Of a stretch of DNA of 64,000 bases, positions 1 through 7,694 are shown piece after piece. Position 1 is the stretch's first letter. Each line of letters starts with the position of its first letter. The position numbers and the translations under genes are program-made. Source of the stretch: Neobacillus massiliamazoniensis (lineage in GTDB: Bacteria; Bacillota; Bacilli; Bacillales; Cytobacillaceae). The stretch spans positions 1 through 64,000 of the forward strand of contig NZ_CVRB01000006.1 in NCBI RefSeq assembly GCF_001048695.1, in the 5' to 3' direction. The notes beneath the pieces were generated by a model. That model had not been told where the DNA came from. It was given only the letters and a program-made list of their open reading frames with translations, and made no database searches.

Positions 1-334
1 GATGTTCGACTATAAACTTTGAATCATTCTTCGTTTTAATTCCAAAAGATTGTATAGCCGAATCTTTAAATCCAAAGGTTTCATTTAAAAATTTAAATTG
101 AGAAGAACGCTGTGTTTTAAACTTCTTAGTTTTAGGGAGTTGAACTGTTTTTCGGTAGAGGGTAGTGTGTTGAAGGCGGTGAAGTCGTTTTATCCCTTCT
201 CCTAAACAAGCATTATACAATTGCCTTGCACAATTGGATAGCTTCAGAAGATGTTTTACTTGTTTAGGAAGGGTTTTTAAGCGAATCGTAGCGGTAAAAG
301 TAGGGGTGGATTCTCGTTTTTCTTCTTCTGACAT
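1..334 (-). CDS. tnpB: IS200/IS605-type TnpB, N-terminal part (runs off window)
   Basis: RNA-guided nuclease/accessory protein of an IS200/IS605-family element; only the first ~111 codons are in the window. The ATG follows a good ribosome binding site (AGGAGTATAAAAGGAT-ATG). The N-terminus has the TnpB pattern: a basic TIRLKTLP segment, then ARQLYNACLGE, which closely parallels ARMVYNSCLGE of the complete TnpB at 12.3-13.8 kb. It lies 6 bp downstream of the tnpA stop, the usual tnpA-tnpB order. The RuvC domain is off the left edge, so whether the gene is intact cannot be judged. Confidence 0.75.
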   Translation of the reverse strand, partial: MSEEEKRESTPTFTATIRLKTLPKQVKHLLKLSNCARQLYNACLGEGIKRLHRLQHTTLYRKTVQLPKTKKFKTQRSSQFKFLNETFGFKDSAIQSFGIKTKNDSKFIVEH

Positions 335-340
335 ATCCTT

Positions 341-745
341 TTATACTCCTTTCTGATTTTCAATATATTGTTTCACTACATCCAAAGTAGTTCCACCAAC
401 GGTGGAAACAAAATAACTGTTTGTCCAAAGAGAAGGAATACGGCTTTTTAGCCAAGGAAATTCTTTACGAAGAATACGGGAAGAAACCCCTTTTAAATGG
501 CGAACCAATTTGTTGATACCAAATTGAGGGTCTACCTCGACTAAAAGGTGAACATGGTCGGGCATGACTTCTAATTCGATAATCTCCGCTTTCACCCCAT
601 TGGCTACTTCAAAAAGAATAGATTTGAGTCTTTCATCTACTCCTTCCACTAAAACATTTCTCCGATACTTTGGACACCAAACTACATGATACTTGCAGGA
701 ATAAACAACATTGTTATTTGACTTATACTTCATATAACTTTTCAT
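341..745 (-). CDS. tnpA: IS200/IS605 family Y1 transposase TnpA
   Basis: Single-strand (HUH/Y1) transposase that cuts and rejoins the element ends. From the ATG at 745 the protein is 134 aa, normal for the family. The HUH motif is HVH (H64, H66) and the catalytic tyrosine is Y127 in KQYIENQ, with the helper Q131. The open frame extends 39 codons further upstream, but that part crosses the element-end hairpin and is unlike TnpA, so it was dropped; the ATG at 733 is an alternative start. It pairs with the partial tnpB to its left. Confidence 0.85.
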   Translation of the reverse strand: MKSYMKYKSNNNVVYSCKYHVVWCPKYRRNVLVEGVDERLKSILFEVANGVKAEIIELEVMPDHVHLLVEVDPQFGINKLVRHLKGVSSRILRKEFPWLKSRIPSLWTNSYFVSTVGGTTLDVVKQYIENQKGV

Positions 746-799
746 AGTTAAATTATACCATATAACTAAATCTAAACAACTACTTTTGATAAAAAATGC

Positions 800-832
800 C
801 CTATCCCTCCGCCTGAAGGCGGGGGCTTGCGG
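800..832 (-). repeat. IS200/IS605 end hairpin
   Basis: A GC-rich imperfect hairpin (CCTCCGCC, loop TGAA, GGCGGGGG) lies just upstream of tnpA. Such subterminal hairpins are what TnpA binds in this family. It marks the element boundary, which falls at or beside the stop codon of the DJ-1 protein gene. Confidence 0.6.
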
Positions 833-833
833 A

Positions 834-2207
834 CTAGTTTGAATTATGGTCAGCCGGTCCATGACTGGCTTTTTTTAATTGGACAATAAAGAAAGTTACC
901 AATAAAGCTAGTAATCCGATTAGAAGTACATTGTCGTAAGTTTCAAGAGGAAATGGTTTGCCCTCAAGATGGATACCATTCGCACGATATTCAAATCGTT
1001 TTACAGCATGCTTGGCAGTTAAAAGGTCTTCTTGTTTAGCTAAGTCTTCCAATGGTTCTTCGAATGCATATCTGTTTGGTGAATCACTATGAATAAGGAG
1101 GGTCTCTTTAGCATTACCCTTTTCACTCCAAAGTTTTACGTCGGCTGCAGCTAGGGATTTTGCGTTTCCACCTGGTATGATCATTTTATCCAATCTTGGA
1201 GCATTCGAAATTTGATGCCTAGCCACTATATTAAGGTGATTTTTTGTAGCAATGGGTGCATCCGAATTCGAAACGGTCAAGACTTTTGTCGTTCCTGTTG
1301 CTGCGTAAGTATCAAATATAGAAGATAATGCGATTTCATCCATGTCGTTATAAAGTAGTACACCTGCCTTTGTCTTATTCCACTTGAAGGAAAGATTCAA
1401 TAAAAAAGTTACAAAATATATGTCCTTTTGAATAGGTTCTACTTTTGGGTTTTGAACGAAGTGGTAAGAAGGATAACTGATTTCATTCGATATTTTTTTA
1501 GACATGGGTTCTCCGAGTTTTTGAGCTATCAAATATAGCACAGCATCGATACCTGCAGTTTGACCCGCTGAAGTTAAAATGTTTCCTTCATGGACATACC
1601 TCACATCTTCTTTCCAATGAGTGTCAGGATATTGCTTGCTTAGTAAAGAAATACCTTGCCAGTGTGTGGTGGCTGATTTTCCTTTTAATAACCCTGCATC
1701 GGCAAGATTCTCTGATCCACTGCAAATGCTCAAGATAGTGGTTTTACTGCTGGAATGTTGTTGAATCCATTCCCGAGTGGGTTGATATTTCTTTTCATCA
1801 TATATCGGCATGTAAGGAACCACGATAATGTCGGGACTTTTGCCTAATAATTTATCTAATTCTTTATAAGAGTAATGCGGTACTACATCCAGTCCGCCCG
1901 ATAACGTCTTTACGTTTTTGTCTGGGGCAACTGCAAATACATTAAAAGCGTTTGTTCTAGATAACAAATCATAGGGAATCATAAAATCAAATACCTCTGT
2001 GTCTACATTCGCTAATAGAACTGCTACTGTAGGTTTATTAGGATCATACTTTGGTGGTTTAACACCATGTAGAGAAGGAACGGGCTCATGGCGGACATTC
2101 TTGAAAAAATCATTATCAGAACGAACAAATCCGAGGTAGCCCACCCCTCCGACAAACACGGCGAAAATCAATACATAAACAGCTAAACGTACTACTAACT
2201 TTTTCAT
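834..2207 (-). CDS. Membrane-anchored DJ-1/PfpI family protein with two DJ-1-like domains
   Basis: 457 aa. An N-terminal membrane helix (residues ~8-28) and a C-terminal one (~425-447) bracket two DJ-1/PfpI (GATase1-like) folds. The first (~58-235) has a nucleophile elbow with C162 in SICSGSE followed by a TTHW motif (H182), as in the GATase1 domain of AraC-type regulators. The second (~280-390, starting near AGVLLYNDMDE) lacks an obvious Cys elbow and looks degenerate. The start follows GGGGGAATATAAA. Function is unknown; these proteins are annotated as DJ-1/PfpI or ThiJ-like. The stop codon sits at the edge of the IS element, so the native C-terminus may have been altered by insertion. Confidence 0.75.
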   Translation of the reverse strand: MKKLVVRLAVYVLIFAVFVGGVGYLGFVRSDNDFFKNVRHEPVPSLHGVKPPKYDPNKPTVAVLLANVDTEVFDFMIPYDLLSRTNAFNVFAVAPDKNVKTLSGGLDVVPHYSYKELDKLLGKSPDIIVVPYMPIYDEKKYQPTREWIQQHSSSKTTILSICSGSENLADAGLLKGKSATTHWQGISLLSKQYPDTHWKEDVRYVHEGNILTSAGQTAGIDAVLYLIAQKLGEPMSKKISNEISYPSYHFVQNPKVEPIQKDIYFVTFLLNLSFKWNKTKAGVLLYNDMDEIALSSIFDTYAATGTTKVLTVSNSDAPIATKNHLNIVARHQISNAPRLDKMIIPGGNAKSLAAADVKLWSEKGNAKETLLIHSDSPNRYAFEEPLEDLAKQEDLLTAKHAVKRFEYRANGIHLEGKPFPLETYDNVLLIGLLALLVTFFIVQLKKASHGPADHNSN

Positions 2208-2863
2208 TTTATATTCCCCCTTAATTCGCCTTTCCAGATTTGAATGTTGTTATTCTTTAACGCGACAAGAATTTCCCGACTCCAATGAATAAATGTTTGA
2301 TACATTCTGAACAAAAATCATATTTTCCACTTTCCAAAATGTGGATATTTGGTTATTGACTACGCTTGTGAACTACTCTCACATTGTATTTAGTTTGAAC
2401 ATGATAAATACCGTACTCTTTTTGGGTATTACCGCAAAATCTCGTGGTACCCCCGCAGGGTATTTGTTTTTATCTTGATTCCATATTACCTTTTTTCTAA
2501 AGATTCATAATTGTGCCAAAGAACGATTTTTATATCAGACGTCAGACTTAGCTGGTTTCAGACCATAAAAAAAGACAGAGACTTAAATAGTCTCTGCCCA
2601 ATATATTGCCTTAAAAACCGATATCAAGTTATAAGAAATAGACCGTAACTTGAACAATAAATAATTACCTTGATTTTTGTGTCAAATATGAATTTAAAAG
2701 GGTGAGAATTTCCCCCTCCTGCTTCAACTGAACCGTTCGTATAAAAAAAGCTGCCATTGGCTACCATCCTATGTCCATTAGCTATTTATCAATTAAAGGT
2801 CTTACACTATAAGTATCAACGGTATTATTATATTTTTTAGATATTATTGTTTATTAAATAATA
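2208..2863. other. Intergenic stretch with one terminator
   Basis: 656 bp with no supported gene. It holds the upstream region of the DJ-1 gene, a terminator at 2568-2600, and a small GC-rich inverted repeat near 2452-2470 (TACCC...GGGTA followed by a T-rich run) that may be a weak plus-strand terminator. Nothing else was recognised. Confidence 0.5.
2566..2600 (-). terminator. Rho-independent terminator
   Basis: On the minus strand GCAGAGACT - ATTTA - AGTCTCTGTC is followed by seven Ts. It lies ~265 bp downstream of the Asp-box membrane protein gene and would insulate the DJ-1 gene from it. Confidence 0.75.
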
Positions 2864-4342
2864 CTAACTACTTTTAACCTCTTTCACATACTCCCATGTT
2901 TCCCCTTTATCTTTTGATTGATAAAGTGCACTACTATTACCATTATAATCTCCATCTGATCCTTGCCCAACTAACATATTAAATACTCCATCTTTCTCAT
3001 AAGGCATACCTGGAGAATCAAAAGGACTTATAGACTGTCCACTATCTAATTTTACTTCACGGGGTGTATAATTTACCTTTTTAAAAGATATGCCCCCATC
3101 ATCTGTACGATATAACTCGCCCTCAGTACCAGAAGGTCTGACTGCTACTAAAAATCCAAGTTTATCATTTAGAAAAGTTATTCCTGATGCACTACCAATT
3201 GTTCCATTGAATGGATCATTATTTATAACCTCCCATGTTTTACCCCCATCAATGGTCTTGCTTAATGAATAAAACGTACTTCCTAGTGCTTTATCAGTAA
3301 TATTTAGTTTATAACCAACTTCTTTTGATAGGTAAAACTGTTCCTTGCTATTCGTTAAATCTTGTTGCTTCTCTTTAGAACTCTTTTGATTTGGATTTGT
3401 ATTTGCTTTACTCCAATTTGGGTCACCTATTAAGTTATATCTAGCAGGTACTACCTCTTTCTCTTTTCCAGGGACAAATATAGATACAGTATATCCTATG
3501 ATTTCAGAAGTTGATTTTTCAAGATTATGCTCCTTACCATCCTCATTAATATTAATAATTCCCTCTGTATTGTATCCCCAATTTCTTTTTCCATAATAAA
3601 CTAATCCATACTTACTTTCATTCCACTTACTAACTGTTTGCTTAACTGGAATAGCATTAACCGTTTTAATTAGAGGTTCTACTAGTTTATCATCATCATA
3701 ATCTGGATTTGCATATCCATTTCGTATTATTGTAATATCTTGTGACTTTTTCTTATCATAAGCTATTAAATAAGTTTCCTCTTTCCCGTGAGCATTTTTC
3801 CCATAAACAAATGTATCAAATGCTGTAATTATTCCATCTGAATTAAATGTAAGGTCAAAATCACTTGCCATATATAATTTCTTTGGCAAAGGATGTTCCT
3901 TATTTATATCTTCAAAAATACCTTCTACTCCAAATTCATATATGTTGTTATGTTCAAATTTAACTGATCTTTCATTTTTTAATCTTTCTATAAACCATGC
4001 GAGTTTGCCGCCATAATTTGTTGCACTTTTATAAATCTCTACTCCATAAAATGATGTTATTGCAACAATAATTAAAATAGAAATATATTTCCATGCCTTT
4101 AAATTAGGTAATTTTTTAAATTCACGTTCTTTATCTGTTATAATTCTAATTGTAGTGAATGTAATGATAGATATTAAAAATACTATACAAAATAATAAAA
4201 TATAAATATTATTATTCATTCTTCCATACATACATAATGAAGCTAACTCATAACAAAAAATCCAGTATCCAATTATTAATATTGGATTTGTTAATAATGA
4301 TATAAGTATCCTTTTTATAATTCCCCCAAATATGTAAATCAC
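2864..4342 (-). CDS. Membrane protein with C-terminal Asp-box (BNR) repeats
   Basis: Up to 492 aa. Three hydrophobic helices in the first ~110 residues (about 12-35, 44-65, 85-102) are followed by a long polar extracytoplasmic region. The C-terminal third contains three Asp-box-like motifs (IDGGKTW, DDGGISF, KDKGETW), the signature of BNR/sortilin-type beta-propeller blades. Enzymatic sialidase activity is not implied. The start is uncertain: GTG at 4342 begins the frame, but no convincing ribosome binding site precedes it. The gene stands alone, followed by a terminator. Function unknown. Confidence 0.65.
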   Translation of the reverse strand: MIYIFGGIIKRILISLLTNPILIIGYWIFCYELASLCMYGRMNNNIYILLFCIVFLISIITFTTIRIITDKEREFKKLPNLKAWKYISILIIVAITSFYGVEIYKSATNYGGKLAWFIERLKNERSVKFEHNNIYEFGVEGIFEDINKEHPLPKKLYMASDFDLTFNSDGIITAFDTFVYGKNAHGKEETYLIAYDKKKSQDITIIRNGYANPDYDDDKLVEPLIKTVNAIPVKQTVSKWNESKYGLVYYGKRNWGYNTEGIININEDGKEHNLEKSTSEIIGYTVSIFVPGKEKEVVPARYNLIGDPNWSKANTNPNQKSSKEKQQDLTNSKEQFYLSKEVGYKLNITDKALGSTFYSLSKTIDGGKTWEVINNDPFNGTIGSASGITFLNDKLGFLVAVRPSGTEGELYRTDDGGISFKKVNYTPREVKLDSGQSISPFDSPGMPYEKDGVFNMLVGQGSDGDYNGNSSALYQSKDKGETWEYVKEVKSS

Positions 4343-4653
4343 CCCTGATCAAATTTATTAATTCTATTTTTAGTATACTTTGTTTTACCAATATTTGTAT
4401 ATCCCTTTAATTACCCTATTATTTAGTTACTTATGAATTAAAGTTAAAGTAATCGGAATTAATATTGTAATAAATAACAAATAAAAAGGACTCCATCATG
4501 AAAAGATCAGTGCTAATTCCTTAATTCTAATTTTTATTAAATTTAATCCAATAGACTTAAAACAAAAATTCACTATACTCATATTGCAGATGCAGTCGCT
4601 CAAATAAGTGTTCTAACAATGCTTAGTGTTATTTGGGTTTTAACTAGCACTGC

Positions 4654-5616
4654 TTATGGGCAGAATAAGCATAATCTCTCTTTTAAACCTTCTAAGACTT
4701 CTTCTGGCACTTCCCTGACCTTGATATCCCCACCTAGGAAAAGTACCCAATTTGTTATTTCGGTCAATTCTTCGGGATTATTAACATTGATAAAAGTCTT
4801 TAGAATGGCTGTGGTTTGGTAAGGATTCGTATAGGAAATTGAAACTTTTAAAGGATGGTATTTTTTGAACTGGGCAATCGCATTTGGACCAAGTTCAAGG
4901 ACAAGGTTAATTACTTCTTCCTGCTTACTTAGTTTTTCTAAAATCTTTTTCTTACTCAATCTTTTTTTCGTAGGGTATGGTTTGACATTGGTGAGATTGT
5001 CGACAGGGAAAATCTGCCTCTTTTCATCCTCTAAGTCAAAGCCTTCAATCATCCAAATGCCTTTTTCATGATAAAGGTGCAAGAGATAAATTGGATAAGA
5101 CTTTATTACCTTCTCCTCTTTGATGCTAATCAATAAATAGCTATCCAAAAGAAGGAATTGGATGAGTTTTTCTAACATTGGATGGGGTAGGTCTGACAGA
5201 TCAAGTAGGTCGGGATTATTGGGGTTGGTCCCTCCAAAAAGCAAGATTTGATTTAAAAGTACAAGGTCCTCTTGCTGGTTTTCTGAGATGAGGCCTAGTA
5301 ATTTTTCAGCTAAAGACTGACGACTCTTTAGATAAGGAAGTTGTTGATTTCTTGTGGCCATAAAGGCAATAAAAAGTGCTTTAATCTCATTATCGGTAAA
5401 ACGAACAGTGGGCAGGACAGAGTTGTTCATGACAAAATAACCCCCATCCCTTCCAACTTCAGCGACAAGTGGCATCCCCATGGCTTCAATTTCTCTGATA
5501 TCTCTAATAGCTGTCGAACGAGAGATGTTAAATTCTTGCATGATTTCAGAAATTGTAAAGTGGGCGCGGTTGTTGATATACCGCATGATGATATTAATCC
5601 GTTCAACTTTTTTCAT
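4654..5616 (-). CDS. HTH and WYL-domain transcriptional regulator (YobV/YafY-like)
   Basis: 320 aa. An N-terminal DeoR-type winged helix (residues ~3-60, with FNISRSTAIRDIREIEAMG) is followed by a WYL-type ligand-sensing domain (~145-220) and a C-terminal extension, the normal layout for YafY-like regulators. The start follows TTAGGAGGTCCCG. It is divergent from a YobU-like gene 110 bp away, the same pairing as yobV/yobU in B. subtilis, so it probably controls that operon. It has its own promoter (see 5661-5688). Confidence 0.85.
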   Translation of the reverse strand: MKKVERINIIMRYINNRAHFTISEIMQEFNISRSTAIRDIREIEAMGMPLVAEVGRDGGYFVMNNSVLPTVRFTDNEIKALFIAFMATRNQQLPYLKSRQSLAEKLLGLISENQQEDLVLLNQILLFGGTNPNNPDLLDLSDLPHPMLEKLIQFLLLDSYLLISIKEEKVIKSYPIYLLHLYHEKGIWMIEGFDLEDEKRQIFPVDNLTNVKPYPTKKRLSKKKILEKLSKQEEVINLVLELGPNAIAQFKKYHPLKVSISYTNPYQTTAILKTFINVNNPEELTEITNWVLFLGGDIKVREVPEEVLEGLKERLCLFCP

Positions 5617-5660
5617 CGGGACCTCCTAAACAGTATCATTTTTTGACATGATTTAAGGCT

Positions 5661-5688
5661 ATTATAAACTCATCAAGTGAAAAGACAA
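5661..5688 (-). promoter_or_regulatory. Probable sigma-A promoter of the WYL regulator
   Basis: On the minus strand TTGTCT, a 16-bp spacer and TATAAT sit ~45 bp upstream of the regulator start. The spacer overlaps the region in which the divergent yobU-like promoter must lie, so the regulator could autoregulate here. Confidence 0.5.
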
Positions 5689-5726
5689 ATCATTTGATAA
5701 ATTTAAAAAAGAGGAAGGTTTTGAAT

Positions 5727-6206
5727 ATGGCAAATTATACACTAGAAGAAAAAGACAGCTTTACCGTTTTAGGTATTGGAACTGAGCTTAGGAGCGATTA
5801 CACAGACTATGTTGGCATAAACAAGGAAAAGGCAGACTTTTGGTGGGCCGTCAAACAAGATGGAAGGCTTGACACTTTAAAAGCCATAGCCACAAATGAC
5901 TACATTTTTGCTGTGAACGAAGCGGTGAATAACAAGATGATGCATTATGCTGGCGTCATGACAGATGCATCGGTACCAGAAGAATCTAGAGTTATCCAAT
6001 TCCCTAAGGGGGAATACCTAGTTGTTAAAGGGGAAGGGAATACGGCTGATGAGTTGAGTAATAAGCTTGCTGGCATTGCCTTTGGTCAAGTCTTGCCAGA
6101 AGCAAAGAATTTTGCCTATGTTGGTGGGCCAAATACAACGGTTGAGATGGGGCAGCGAAACGGCTTAGTATTTGGTGAAATGTGGATTCCTGTTGTTAGG
6201 AAATAA
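5727..6206 (+). CDS. GyrI-like/effector-binding domain protein (YobU-like)
   Basis: 159 aa, a stand-alone GyrI-like (SOUL/AraC effector-binding) domain, similar in layout to B. subtilis YobU. These small proteins bind hydrophobic ligands. The start at 5727 was chosen because AGAGGAAGG lies seven bases upstream; an upstream in-frame start (5694) lacks such a site. The late motif GLVFGEMWIPV is typical of the domain. It is the first gene of a two-gene transcript and is divergent from its likely WYL regulator. Confidence 0.75.
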   Translation: MANYTLEEKDSFTVLGIGTELRSDYTDYVGINKEKADFWWAVKQDGRLDTLKAIATNDYIFAVNEAVNNKMMHYAGVMTDASVPEESRVIQFPKGEYLVVKGEGNTADELSNKLAGIAFGQVLPEAKNFAYVGGPNTTVEMGQRNGLVFGEMWIPVVRK

Positions 6207-6228
6207 AGAGATTAAAGGAGGGATGGAA

Positions 6229-6693
6229 TTGTCCACTATCGTTGATTTTAAAAATGTGTCTACGGTTGGTTTAGAGTCTTCACCTGTAGTAGAAGCGCTT
6301 GCTGGTTTACGTGCTAATGAAGCCCGTTACTTTATGAACAAATACAAGCATGAATTTACGGTTGTACCAGCTAGCGAAAGCCAAGAGACCCTTGATTATG
6401 TGAACCGAATTTTGAAAGAAGAACGTGATATTGAGTTTGCGGCCAAACCTTTAGAAACGTCGCGTTTTCAAGTGGAAAATATCAAATTTGCCTACGTCAT
6501 TTATGAGGATGGTCTTGTGATCAACGTTATGTATACGGTTGATGACCCTAAGAAGCGGGCTGTTGGTTTTAAGCTTTCTGAGGGGATGGAGGTACCAACG
6601 GAGTTAGAAATGAAGTTTAAGTTTGCTAGGCAGAAGTCTAAACTAGCTGGAACAATTCGGGGATCCTTTTTTGTAATTAAAGGAGAATATTAA
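6229..6693 (+). CDS. Conserved protein of unknown function, co-transcribed with YobU-like gene
   Basis: About 155 aa. AGGAGG at 6216-6221 fits a TTG start at 6229 (7-bp spacing) better than the ATG at 6223 (1 bp), so the protein probably starts MSTIVDFKNV. It is soluble with mixed alpha/beta composition and no signal peptide. It follows the YobU-like gene by 22 bp and ends before a terminator at 6863. I do not recognise a domain. Context suggests a role alongside the YobU-like ligand-binding protein. Confidence 0.6.
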   Translation: MSTIVDFKNVSTVGLESSPVVEALAGLRANEARYFMNKYKHEFTVVPASESQETLDYVNRILKEERDIEFAAKPLETSRFQVENIKFAYVIYEDGLVINVMYTVDDPKKRAVGFKLSEGMEVPTELEMKFKFARQKSKLAGTIRGSFFVIKGEY

Positions 6694-6862
6694 AGTAAGC
6701 AAAAGTGCAAGTGAACGAATTCAGCCGTTTTTTAGTATTTGGTCATTCTTTTTCTTCATTTGGATAAGAATATCCTGATTGAGCAAAAAAATTAAATTCA
6801 TCGCAAGAGCAAAAACAACCATTCATGCAGCAAATGTTAATCTTGGCATTAAAACAACAAAA

Positions 6863-6899
6863 CAGCACCTCTCCATCAAATTAGAGGGTGCTGTTACTT
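6863..6899 (+). terminator. Rho-independent terminator
   Basis: CAGCACCTCT, a ten-base loop, AGAGGGTGCTG, then TTACTTTTTT. It closes the YobU-like operon 170 bp past the last stop. Confidence 0.8.
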
Positions 6900-6902
6900 T
6901 TT

Positions 6903-6960
6903 TGCAAAAACCGCATTTACTTATGATACGGTTCAGCGTTATGTATCGAAATGAGGTTTA
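6903..6960. repeat. Dispersed palindromic repeat, family B copy 1
   Basis: CGCATTTACTTATGATACGG ... ATGTATCGAAATGAGG. The outer arms (CATTT/AAATG) and inner arms (GATAC/GTATC) are inverted. Nearly the same sequence recurs at 11140-11185, with partial copies at 18770, 20580 and 28565. The rest of the 6694-7238 gap holds nothing else recognisable. Confidence 0.6.
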
Positions 6961-7238
6961 GCAATTTTGGTTTAGTAGGTACGATTTGATAAAGCCTTAT
7001 CAGACATACATATGATATTCGGGAAATTCATGTAATAGTCCAAAATACTTCAGTCTTTAATTCCAATCTGCACGTTTTATGTAGAAATAGGAAGTAGGTC
7101 TTGCAGTTCACTAACGACATATTACGTAAGTAAATAAAATACGATCACTATAAGTGGCAGTGCTAATCCAACACAAATCCTTTATTTACCGGTTTTGAAT
7201 AGTTCAAGAATAATCATTTATAGAATCTTTAAGAAACC

Positions 7239-7694
7239 CTAAATTGAGTTGACTGCTCGAAGAATTCCACCATATCCTGTACAGCGACATAGGTTACCGG
7301 ACAGTCCTTCTAGTATTTGTTCTTGTGTTGGATGTGGATGCTTTTCTAAAAGTGCTTTTATAGCTAAAATCATCCCAGGAGTACAATATCCGCATTGGAA
7401 GCCGCCTTCCTCGATAAAAGCCCTCTGAATCGGATCGAGATTTTCTTCCCCAAGCCCTTCAATCGTTAAGATTTCTACCCCATTTAATTGGAAAGCCCTT
7501 AATAAACAAGAATTCACTATTTGGCCATTCATTAAAACTGTACAAGCTCCGCAGCGGCCGATACCGCAAGAAACTTTTGTTCCTGTCAAACTAAGGTTAT
7601 CCCGAAGAATATCATTCAGACTGCACAATGGAGGAATATGAAGCTTTACATGTTGATGATTTACTTTAAACTGAACCTCAATGTTCATATCCAT
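7239..7694 (-). CDS. Xanthine dehydrogenase/aldehyde oxidase family, 2Fe-2S subunit
   Basis: 151 aa, standard length for the iron-sulfur subunit of molybdenum hydroxylases. The N-terminal plant-ferredoxin-type cluster is CGIGRCGAC...C (residues ~43-63) and the C-terminal cluster is CGYC...CRC (~102-138). It passes electrons from the molybdenum centre to FAD. The start follows GGAGAGAGG and overlaps the last codons of the Mo subunit (10-bp overlap), showing tight translational coupling. It is the last gene of a three-gene operon equivalent to B. subtilis pucC-pucD-pucE. Confidence 0.93.
   Translation of the reverse strand: MDMNIEVQFKVNHQHVKLHIPPLCSLNDILRDNLSLTGTKVSCGIGRCGACTVLMNGQIVNSCLLRAFQLNGVEILTIEGLGEENLDPIQRAFIEEGGFQCGYCTPGMILAIKALLEKHPHPTQEQILEGLSGNLCRCTGYGGILRAVNSI

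Noticed and set aside
4619-5071. Plus-strand ORFs around the end of the WYL regulator gene
   Set aside because: They overlap conserved coding sequence on the other strand and lack ribosome binding sites. The stretch 4575-4660 (ADAVAQISVLTMLSVIWVLT) could be an old membrane-protein scrap but is too short to support.
6779-6961. 60-codon plus-strand ORF
   Set aside because: It reads through a terminator hairpin and a family B repeat and has no ribosome binding site.
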